Assembly: GCA_944472135.2 (NCBI GenBank)
Contig: OX235266.1
Span: 12,937,925-13,001,924 of the forward strand
From: Trichobilharzia regenti
Lineage: Eukaryota > Platyhelminthes > Trematoda > Strigeidida > Schistosomatidae
DNA: 64,000 bases
Direction of reading: 5' to 3'
Shown here: positions 21,801 to 33,800 of the stretch, piece by piece
Position numbering within the stretch: position 1 is the first letter of the stretch
Layout of the letters: every line of letters begins with the position of its first letter
The notes under the pieces: model-generated
Databases searched by the model: none
The model's input: the letters and a program-made list of their open reading frames with translations, nothing else
Told to the model about the DNA's origin: nothing
Program-made: the position numbers and the translations under genes

Positions 21801-24800
21801 ATCCTCTCAGGGTCAACCATTCTTACCTTAGATAAATTCTTATGTTGTGATAATCCAATTACCCCCAACCTACTAGTTTGACCTATGCAGTGGAACTCTT
21901 TCACAGGTTTTCTATAAACACTAGTGTATAGTTTGCCTTCTTTTCTTTTTATCTTACAATCTAACATAGGCAATTCTCCTTGTTCATTTTCCAATTCGAG
22001 TGTGAATTTTATTCCCTCTACTAGTGAGTATATATATGTGAAGAAGCTAGAGATATTTTTTGTTTTTAACACTGTGAAGGTGTCATCCACATATCTCCAC
22101 CATATGTTTGGAATAGGAGTAAATGTATTAAGAGAGAGAATTGGCTATGTTAGATTGTAAGATAAAAAGAACAGAAGAAGGCAAACTACACACTAGTGTT
22201 TATGGAAAAACAACGCATTGTGCTAAAAGATATTTAGACTTTAATTCGTCTCATCCATGAACTGTTAAGGCTGGCTTAGTTAAGTGTCTAACAAACCGAG
22301 CAGTAGCACTGAGTAGCACAAAAAGACCTTAATGATCAAATAAAACAGAAAGGAGAGGCGTTAGTGTTGAATAACTATCCTATAAAATTCATTAGGAAGA
22401 TCAGTAAAGGCCAAAAACAAAATAAAAATAATTGTGGAACTAGTAATGATAGCATAAATAAGTCATCCACTGTTATAGCATATAAGGAGGCGACATCTGA
22501 GACACTACGTAGGATTCTGAATAAAATAGGAATTAGGGTGGCATTTCAACCTACAAACTCCCTGAGGGACTAGCTCTGTAGGTTAAAGGACCCAGTTGAC
22601 CCAATTAGACAAAATAATATAATTTACAAAATACCCTGAAATGACTGTGAGTGAGGTCCACTGCATAGGTCAAACTAGTAGGTTGGGGGTAATTGGATTA
22701 TCACAACATAAGAATTTATCTAAGGTAAGAATGGTTGACCCTGAGAGGATAAGTAATTTAGAAAAAAAGCTCAGTAGTTGCACTGAACTGAATGCATTAA
22801 CACACAACCACACATCCTGGTGGGTGGAACAGAGTTAAAATTCTGAGAAGTAATATAGGTAGGTGGAGAGAGAGAGAGGGGTTGATTACTGAATCCTGGT
22901 TCATCGAGTGAATCTACACCCAACACATGCAACAGAAATGACTCAATGCAAATACCAGAAATATGGAAGATATTATTGTCACCTGTCAGTCAAATCAGAG
23001 GAGGATAATAAATAATCTTAAAATTCTATTTCAATTCAAACACATCACAATATTCAAACATGTTGCTTATTATGACTATAAAAACATTCGTCTTATTTCC
23101 CATCTAATTGTATTTGGTTGCTAATACGCATAGTTTTATTTCTGAATGTACATTATCCTATATTGATTTTTATTTCTAATATCTAATCGATTCCACACAT
23201 CTATATAAATGAAGGAAATAAGTTTTGTGAGTAGTGACTTGATATGATTATGAGCGCCAATAGTTTGTGGTCGAAACGTGGTCATCAGTTAATATTACTG
23301 TACAACAAACACTGTGATACTTATCAAAATAAAATCTTATCCATAATGTTGTTATACTCTACCACAGTGCCCAAGTTTTACCCTTATATCCGTAATGCAC
23401 AACTATGAACTGAAGTTACAAAAAGTTCTTGTTACCGATTGAAATGTTCTCCACAGCAAATATTATTTTGTCTAATGTGACTTACCAGACAGCGTTAAAC
23501 ATACTTCTAACGAAATAATCAAAGCAACATAAGAACAATCAATGCATAGAATTCTTTTAATAGATTTCATGATAAATTTCATAGTTTTCGTGAAATTGGC
23601 TATATGCATAACAATAAAAAAAATATTACTATATTAAATATTCCCATAGTAAAATATTAAACAACACATTTAAGCGAACACTATTATTTTTAATTAGATG
23701 TCATCAGGCCTAACAGTAATATACATGAGCTTACAAAATAAAAATAATAAAAGTTTTGCGAGAAAGAAGTCAAATAACATTGGAACTAATGGTGACCCTA
23801 AAGCTATTCCATCATCTTGTCGGTAGTAATAATTACTAAAGACAAAGTGAACATTCGTTGTGCATTTGAGAAGTAATTCTTTGAGGCTACTATACAAGGG
23901 AATTCTTAACTCAAATGGTCTTTCGGTGATTTCTTGACAAATGTAATCTACTATCTCCATGAGCGGTGCATTAGTGAATAGTAATGATACATCCATGTAT
24001 TACAAGTGCTTATACCTTGGACTCAGGAATCCATTTGTGTAGCCTCAAAGAATTACTTCTCAAATGTACAATGAATGTTCACTTTGTCTTCAATAATTCT
24101 CACTACCGACAAAAAGATGGAATAGCTATGGGTTCACTACTAGTTCTAGTGTTAGATGACTTCTTTCTCGCAAAACTTGAAAACGGGAAATTGAAAGACA
24201 TCATCAAGGAGTTTGATATTTATTACCGATATGTTGAAGATACATTTATCTTATCTGATGGGGATGTTAACATAGACGTATTGTTTCCGAAATTCAACAA
24301 CGTCCATCCTTCACCTACTTTTACTTGTGAAGAGGAGTGGGAGAATAAACTATATTTTCTGGATGTCTTGCTAAGTAGGCGAGAAGATGGGTCACTTGAG
24401 AGAAGCGTGTATAGAAAAAGCACATTCATAGGGTAATACACACACTTTCTTAGTTACGTGCCCATTAAATATAAAAAGAATGTTGTTGAATGTCTTGTGA
24501 GCAGAGCAATAAAGATGTGTACGGATGACCTGTTACAAAATGTATTTGAATATATGCATGATTCCTTGAAGGAGATAAGCTATCCGAGTAGTTTCATAAA
24601 GAAATATATGTAAACATCGGAGAAAAAACCTGACACTTTGACTGCACACAAACAGCCTCCATTTATTTAGTTACAATTTAACGGTGACTTATCAAGTGAG
24701 AGTTTATTCCAGAGACCTTCCAGGAGTATACGAAGAACGTTTTACACAGCACACCTATGTTTTTCATTCTATAGACGAAGAATGATTGAGACGTTAACGA

Positions 24801-27800
24801 AGGATAAGCTAGATAGTTCTACCACACATCTATGTGCATTTATAAATTCAACTGCACCTACACTGACAGTTATGTTTGGCGTACTACTAGACAGACTGGC
24901 CAACGTGTTAGTGAACACACCCCATTGTAGTTTGGCAAAAGACAGACAAAAAAATCCGTAGCTCCACTTTTGTCTTGTTTAATTGATAGTGGTCATGTAG
25001 TGAAGAAAACGAGAGCTTTCAAAGTAATTCAATGTATACCACCGAATCTTTCCAATAGACTTCGTACTCGTCTACTGCACACAGCTGAGATGATAGGCAT
25101 TCAAACTATTAAACCATAACTATGAATTCAAAAGAAGTTTCCACAGGCATTATCCCTCCCCTGGCATATTAAGACTAACCAAATAATGACTTCTACACCA
25201 CCACTTGTTTATATTTTCAACCCTTTCTTATGATCCTATAATCTTATCAGATGTTCATTAAAAACGTGTCTTATTTACTTCCCTTACAATCTAGTATTAC
25301 TTAATCGGTTCATTTGTTTTTACTAGCCTTTATCGACTACTTACACCATTACATTTGTTTGTTTATTCCTGTTGTTTTCATTATTCGTGTTACCACAGAT
25401 TGCCTCACCTTTTCATCCTTATTATTGATAAGACCATTATTATTATTATTATTACTAGTATGACTAGTTGCACAATTTATATTCACCATCTTATTATCCT
25501 ATAGACAAAACACCATGATTGGTTTACATTTCTAAATTTCTAAATTTCTGCTTTTCTCTTTTGATCCCATTGACACTTTTCCAAAGCCTTCAGACCCAGT
25601 GGCTGTAGATGCAGAAGATAGAACATACACTAATACTCCTAATTGAGACTGCTGCACTGGCTTAATTTATTGTACTGGGCGAACGTACCTCAAATTGTTA
25701 TACATCAACTGGTATATCTTTTCACTGTAATAAACGTTTTGGTGTATGTTCTAATTGATGAAAAATAAAACGATATTGGTGCTTTTACTGACGCTTTGCT
25801 ATTTAATGCTGCTGCTAATAGCTTTATCAAAGTGGCATTCTTAAACCAGAATATACGAACTCAGGCTTAAATAATAACAACTTAATCATCGTCCCTCAGC
25901 ATCCAGTCATATCTGCGTTTTCAAGTTGGCCAATTGGTAAAGACAAAAAAGCCATCATGCGTAGACTGATGGATTTGATAAGTGTATAAAATTATAAAAG
26001 CAGCGTGCGTTTACATAATGAAATTCCTTGTCATAAATATGCACGAGTGACACATTAATGGATGAGTGTCGACATATACATTCAGTTTTACTAGCTAATG
26101 GCTATTCAGAAAACTTTATATCTTCTCACAGTTAAGAAAGACCCCATCTCGAAAAGACAGTTTCTATATCAAAGAAAGCCGTCTTTTTGCAATTGATAGT
26201 GTTCTCTGAGCTGGTTGGTTTAGTTGCGGAGCTTTCGTCGTCTTTCTGGACGGCATCTTCAGCGCAGTATTTAGCATAAAGTTAAACGATTTAAAAATCT
26301 CCATGAACGATGATACAATTGCGTCTCATCATCAATGTATCATCATTCATGGAGATTTTTAAATCGTTTAACTTTATGCTAAATACTGCGCTGAAGATGC
26401 CGTCCAGAAAGACGACGAAAGCTCCGCAACTAAACCAACCAGCTCAGAGAACACTATTAATTGCAAATCATCCACCTGATTAACAAATCTTTTCTATTAT
26501 TTCAAAGCCGTCTTTATTAACCTACCATTCAAGGGCGACCAGATTATGCAGTTGACAGCTCAAAGACTTCGGCGAGACATCAAACGCACATTCTATGCCG
26601 CATCTCTTCTTCTCACATGCCGAACATTTTCGATCCCTGTGCCTACGATTAAAGGACGAAATTTTGTGGACTCTACTTCAAACTGTATCTACAAGTTCAC
26701 CTGCAGTTGCGGAGATACACGCATATAAAGGTAGAACATGTTCCAAAATGGCTACTTAATCACATAGAAAGTCCCAACGCGATTAATCTGAATAGAAAAC
26801 CAGCATCATCGTCAATTGCAAAACACCTATTAATGTCAGGTCACAAAATCAATATTAATGACTGTTTCACAATTATCTAATCACGTAACTCTAATTCAAG
26901 GTTGGCTATTGAAGGTGATGGAAGCACTTTGAGGGATTAATCACATACAGCCTAAACTGTATGTACAAAAATGAATAGACTTCAATCTTCGCCTACCATG
27001 GACTACATGACCTATATAAATATGATTGGTCATTAGCACGTACTTTTGTTTTTTTATTTTACTGAGTAATTGTTACGAATTTTATTTTATTATTGTTAAT
27101 CATGTTAGTTGTACAGGCGGTTATAAAGAAACTACGAAATGACGATATCATCTCGCGAAATTCGTCTTCGAAATGCCTTATACAAATTTATCAAAAAGAG
27201 TAATTGTTTAAACTGCCACATTCGTGTTAATTTTGTCATTTCATGAAGGAGAAGGATGTTATAACCCCGTTAAATTCTGGTTTAGTACATCATTCTTATT
27301 CAGACAATTAGGATTCCATTTGATGGCATGAAGTGCTCCTAAAATTAGACGTTTTTTGTGACATCTGGAATGCTTTTTCTGGATGATGATTTCAATATGT
27401 CAAAATGAATTGTATGACCTGATTCTACAGCTTGTAGATGACCTATGGCTGATGATTTTTCGGAGCTTTTCTAGTTCAGAAACTGGATTTCTAGTTGGTT
27501 GGTCGATCAGATGCTCTACGGCATATCTTTTAGTTATGATGACTTGAATGAATCAGATATATTTGAATAAAGTGGGTGACTGTTATCCCTTATTTGTTAA
27601 TTAAATGACAGTGTTGTGCATACTACTGACAAGATGTATCAGTAGTATATGAAGAGAAGATTATCGGAACCAAAATATAAAATATCATAGAAATAGATTT
27701 AACATCAAATAATTGGGATTTACAAAGATTACTGAAGGGGTGTTCTGCATTGTCTTCTACTACCGTTGCATTAAACCTTTATGAACTAGCGTTGTTTTGC

Positions 27801-30800
27801 TAATTTCAATATAGCAAAAATATTCATTCAGACATCTATAAAACACAAAGAAATCGAGCAAAGAATTAAGGAACTATGAAGACAAATCGACTCTGTGGCA
27901 ATGGGGTCATCAATAGGACACATTCAAGCCAACATTTTTCTTGTGAAGCTAGAAAATGGGCCTTTGAAAGATATTTTTGATGTACTTGAATTCTATTGTC
28001 GGTACGTGGATGACTGACACATTTTTGGTTATGAAACATGAGAATGAAGCAAAGAACATCCTGGGATGAATTAAACAAGTTTCATTCTGCAATAAATTTC
28101 ACTATTGAGAGGAAAAAAGTCTCTAGTATTTCTAGTATCCTAGTATTTCTGGACGTCCTTATGATCAGAAAAGAGGATAGCACAATAAGAAGAAGTGTAT
28201 GTAGAAAACCTATATCAGCTGGTCAGTATACTCTTTTCTTCAGTGTCGTGCCCTTGAAATACAAACACAATCTGATAAAGCGCTTGGTTCACAGAGCAAG
28301 AGCGATCTGCTCGGTGGAACTTAATAGTATTAAACAGTTGCTGATTGAAAATGGTTATCCAGAAAAGCTTATTGATAAGAATAGGGATCTAAAATCAAAG
28401 CAGCCCAAGGTGCCAACAGTTTCTAAAGAGGCCTTATTCTTACAAATGCAGTTTGTTTGGGGACAACATCAGCGAAATACTAATACACGGTGGTAAACAC
28501 ATGTGGTAAAAAGAGCATACCCTGCTGCCGAATTACTCTGTGTCTTCAAAACCACTACTTTTTTGCGTTCGAGAGTAAAAGACAAAATGCCTAATTTCGC
28601 CTCTTCCATGTGTATCTACCAATGTAACTGCTTCTGTGGAGCCATTCACATAGGCCGTGCAATTAGTCGTGTTTCTTGTCGAATTTCCGAGCATCACCTG
28701 CTTAGTTAAGCTAAGGACAAACAAAATCTATTCGCAGCGCTATTCTATCTCATCTTGTGCACGCATAACACAAGATTGACGTTAACCAGACTGCTTTCAG
28801 GTCATTTACCGCCTACCTACGAAACTCAATTTTGCCTCAAGTGTTCGACTACTGAATATTGCTAAGGCTGTAGAGATCCATATTAACAAGCCTAATTTAT
28901 AAATCTAAAAGAAGTTAGTTTAGTCATTATCATCACCTTGTTCATCTAGGTGTGAATGATCCTGAATTTTCGGGGAATTCGTCCAATTTTAGTTGATATT
29001 CTATTCGCTAATATATCTTTAATATTATTATTTAAGCATTTTTAATGAACTGTGGTAATTCCATTGTGATCTTACTTTACAAATCGATATTATTTGAAAA
29101 GCACACTAATATTGTTACTGACTACTAATCTAGAATACTCTGTGTATATAAACATACAGATTTCTAATTGTAGAGCCAGAAGAGGAAATTATCGAAAGGA
29201 GAATCTTCTTTGCTCAATTATTTTGTGTTTTATAATTTGATGAGTAAGCATTCGTTATGCTTGCATTAGTCTGAAGTTTTACAATAATAAACAATCTATA
29301 GGCTATCAAAGCCTCATAAATGCATCTTTCAAGCGTTAACACGCTACTTGGTGTCAATATTTATGTGTAAATAACGCAAATTCTATTTTTCACGGGAGGC
29401 AAAATGAACTTAGTAAAACAGCTGTATGGCTTGTATAACTTACGCTACCCCATCCAACCACCGCCTAAATAATAATAATAATAATTTAAAGTAAGTGAGA
29501 TCGCTTAAAGTTTCTTTATGTGTATGGTGAGAATATTGAAAAGATAAAGCTTAAGTTTAGTAAAACATTAACATACATATCTTTATTATTGTCGTTGTTC
29601 CCATTGTTTTCCGCTGGAAAATAGACCCTCAAAAGCACGTCTTCACTTTATCCTGATATCTAAAGCCTTATTTATCTTGTCACAAAATTGCTCACAGGCT
29701 CTCATCGCCTCTTTACACTATATCTCCTCCATGACACCCATGAATCGCATCTCCACGCTTTCCAATTCCATCAATCATTACTAGAATAATGGTCTGGTGC
29801 CCGATGTCACTCAGTGGTCTCCTCGGCGTGTGTCTCATTCGTCTCCCTGTTTCCCTGAGGTTTTGATTACTTGTTCTTTCTTCCTCACCATATGTTCTCC
29901 AGTGTGAAGCGGTGGAAGCAAGGTTTAGCATTTCTTTAACGTGACACACCATTTCTGGTCCGTATAGAGGAACTGATCTCAAATTTTTATTGAAAATTCG
30001 AATCTTGTTACTTACGCCAAGTGTAACAGATTCACAAACTAATTTTAAGGCGATTAAGGTATGTCTGAAAAACGACGTTGTCGCGCTTTTCGACTAGTAG
30101 GCTAGGTTTGCTTAGTTACATAACACTCTCATTGATCTGGTGTTTCCCACCCGGAAGTTGTGGAATATGCTGTAATTAGTTAAACTTCAAACACTCAATC
30201 GCTGAATGTAATCTTGTTGACTAATAAAACCTATAACTAAAGTTTTGGCCTTTTTGTGACTGTATAACACGAACTAATATCTATAATTGTATAATCTTTT
30301 AGATTTACAAAGACTAGTTGACTCAGGTAATTGAGTCTATGGTTTTGGCATCATTTTTTATTAACTGTTTTTGACAGTGATACTACTGCTACGGTTTTTT
30401 TTGTCGTTGCTGTCGCTGCCCATCCCGTTGTGAATATTTCTGCTTTTGCTGGTGTTGTTCTGATTGCTTTATTCCGTGTTTTCCTGATTCTAAGGAAAGC
30501 AACCCATAAATACGCTCCTCTATAAATTATACATACATGTAATAACCCCCTTCTCAGGCGTGGGGTTAGCAGCCATAACCAGTAAACCAAACTGCTACAG
30601 AAACTTCAGTAAAATGAGACTCCTTGTGTGGGGACATGGAATGTCCAGATTGCAAAGGAGATGAAAGATATGGTATTCAAGTACCGGTAATATGAGAAAG
30701 CATATGAAATGGAAGGTTCTCGAGTGGAACCCAGACGGAAACAGGAGGTTTGGTAGTCAGTGCGAAGGTGACATGGATGAGGATATGTGAAGAGGTGATG

Positions 30801-33800
30801 AAAGCATATGGGTAAACGTTGGCAGAGAACCGAATGCAATAGAGACGTGCGGGTGAAGTCCTGTGTCCCTCCCCCCCGTCGGGAACTGAAGGAAACAATT
30901 GTAGTAATAATGATATGATAAGGTCTGTCTTGCCTTACCATTCTTGCTGGCTTTGAAATCCACATTTGTGCTGCCTGTAGTGGAGACGTTGCATGTTAAC
31001 ACAAGTGATGGAAATGACCTCATTCAAATTTCTACTGTTCAATCTTCATCACCTCCGTCTTTTCTATATTCATTTGATGTTCCGTCTTTTTCTTCCACTT
31101 TAACCTTTGTGTTGCTTTTCATCTGTTTTTCTTCAGATTTATCTGACATCAGGCAGAAATTCACCACGATGTCCATATCATCTAGATTCTTTTTTTATCG
31201 ATCGAGCTCATTTCTGTCTTCTGGCTTCTTACATACGGTGTAATCACCAGCGTAATCATCTCTAGTAGTGGACATCGAGCCCTGTTCATTATCCCTTAGT
31301 CAATTCAACGGCTGCGCTGAGTTCTACGTTGTGGATCACACGACACTTTGCACTGTTGTATAGTGGTGCTAAATGAGGCTGACAAAGATGCGGAGCACGG
31401 TATGGTACTAAAAGGTTTGCAGATTACTTCGTCGTCGAAACTACCGAAAGGCCTTTTCTAAATGATACATAGGTCAGTGATACATGTTATGTAGAAAAAC
31501 ATTATGCAAATAACCGATTACATTGTAGTCTGTGTGTTAGTGATTCAGTCGTGGGACACTAGCCAACCACGCCCTAAGTGTTCTGGGGTTTGAGTCCCCG
31601 TCAACTCACTGCTGAGCCTCGCCAAATCGGCGGTAAGACATTTCAAAGAGTGAAAGTTAGGCGTTGGCCTACCAACATCATGTCGTGTAAACAAAAACAC
31701 CAGTGGTACTGAAATTCTAGAGATTAAGTTTGAAGCTTTGAGTTCCATATGGAATGCAATGAAAACTGTTAGGCTAAACTGTGTATTGTTTAACATCATA
31801 TATTTACGCATAATAGGTAACTTACTGCCAAAAAGCAGGCCAATTTAAATTGCTAAACATGGTTAAAGCATAGATTTGTGTAATTATTCAAAGAAAACAG
31901 TGAAACCAGAATTATTGTGGATGCTGTTAAAAAAGTTATGTGGGTTATAAAGACCATATCACTAAATAAAGAAGAATTATATTTCAATAGTTTGCACACA
32001 ATGATAAGTTTTGTTATTGGTAATATTTCGAGCAAAATTATCAATAACAAAACTTATCATTGTGTGCACCGTGGTAGGGTATATTTCCATTATGGGTAAA
32101 ATTTATTTTGATAAAGTCTCCCAGTGTGGTATACAGTAATATTTAATGATAACCACATTTTGAGCACAATTTATCTCTGCTCATAATCACATCAAAGCAT
32201 CACTCACATAACTTTCTAACTTCGTTTATATAATTCCATTATTTCCACACATCGCTCGATTTGATTGGTAATGGTATTTTCCATATTTTCGATTTGAGTG
32301 ATGAGACATTCTTATTGCATGTGTCGAGTGTAGACTCGATGAACAAGTCAGGATACAGTAGTCGGTCTCTCCCACTCTCCATCTACCTATATTACTATTT
32401 AGAATTTTGAATCTGTCACACCCTATTGTGTGACTGTGCGTTAATGCATGCAGTACAGTGCAGTTGCTGAGGTTTTTTCTAAATTACTTATCTTTTTAGG
32501 GTCAACCATTCTTACCTTAGCTAAATTCTTATGTTCTGACAATCTGACTACTAGTTTGAACCAGGTAGTTGACTTAACTCAGAGACATTGTAGGGTATTT
32601 TGTAAATTTTCTTATTTCGCCTTTAGGTTTAAATGCCACTCTAATTCCTGTTTTATTATAAATGCTACGAAGGGTCTCAGATATCCCGTAATTATACGGT
32701 ATAACAGTAGATGCCCTATATTCTTTCTTATTTATGTTATCGTAACTAGGCTCACCACAATTTTTATTTTGCTTTTGACCTTTTCTGGTCTTCCTAATGA
32801 ATTTTATAGGATAGTTATTTGATACAAACGCTTCTTCTATCTATCCGACTCAATAAGATAAAATAATATAATTTACAAAATACTTTGCAATGTCTGTGAA
32901 ATGGGTCGTCTGCATAGGTCACATCAATATGTCGGGGTAGTCCTATTGTCAGAATATAAGAATTTAGTTAATGTAAGAATAGTGGACCTCTACAAGAAAA
33001 GTAACTTAGAAAAAACTCATCACTAGCAATGCACTGCAGGCATTGACACACAACCACACAAAGGGCTCGTAGGTGGGTTAAGAGATTGAAGTTAATTACT
33101 GAATCCTTGTTCATCGAGTATATCTACACCCAACACATGCAATAGGAAATGACTCATCACTCACACCGGGGTTATGGAAAATACTACTATCAATAAAATC
33201 AAGCGATGTGTGGAAATAATGGAATTATATAAACGAAGTTAGAAAGTTGTGTGAGTAGTGTCTTGATATGATGACTGCGTCCGGTAATAATTTGTGCTCG
33301 AAACGTGGTTATCAATAAATATTACTGTATAACACACTGTGAGACTTTCTCAAATAAAGTTTACCAACAATTAAATATCATTACTCCATTTGATTGTTTC
33401 TGCATATGGCGACATAACCATGTGATAAATGCGTAAATCAATATACTGGCAATCGATTGTGATGAGTGTTAGAATACCACACATACATTAACCAACAGAC
33501 ATTAGCCACCAGACCAAATGTATCCAAACCCCAGAAGGATGCTTCTTTCCGTAGTGGCTGAGCTTACTGGTGGTATACCAAGTCTTACTCAGTTCAGGGA
33601 GCTGAATCAGTTGAAAACAGCCAATTTCTGGATGGCAACTTAAGCGAACTGGTATTACTTTAATTTGCTATTTTCTTGAATACCACTGATGAATTCAGAA
33701 AAATTGCACATTATGATCCGAATTATCTTGTTTTCCCGAGAAAAATATGCTGAACTTTCCCACCATTGAACTGTGCAAACTACAAATAGTGATTCTGAGA

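Larger units (their letters stand above)
26035..27130 (+). mobile_element. degraded PLE-A nested in PLE-D
   Basis: Frames give LLANGYSENFI (26085-26130), then SISKKAVFL before the foldback insertion at 26187-26503. The same reading resumes with KAVFINLPFKGDQIMQ, RRDIKRTFYAASLLLT (ORF from 26546), NCIYKFTCSCGD and a truncated C-terminal tail ending around 27000 (YVQK). In-frame stops are frequent. Confidence 0.6.
25770..27600 (-). mobile_element. PLE-D, minus strand, split by a nested PLE-A
   Basis: 27600-27212 and 26030-25770 align, in that order, with the minus PLE-D at 38560-37900 (for example the ttagacgttctttgtgat, tgctctacgg and aagttggccaattggtaaa blocks). The intervening 26035-27130 belongs to PLE-A. 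The end near 25800 carries the terminal block ctgacgctttgctatttaat, found in opposite orientation at 39840. Confidence 0.6.

Noticed and set aside
30331..30525. Plus-strand 64-codon frame with a hydrophobic stretch
   Set aside because: Two other long frames overlap it on the minus strand. There is no splice donor, and no paralogous sequence in the window.
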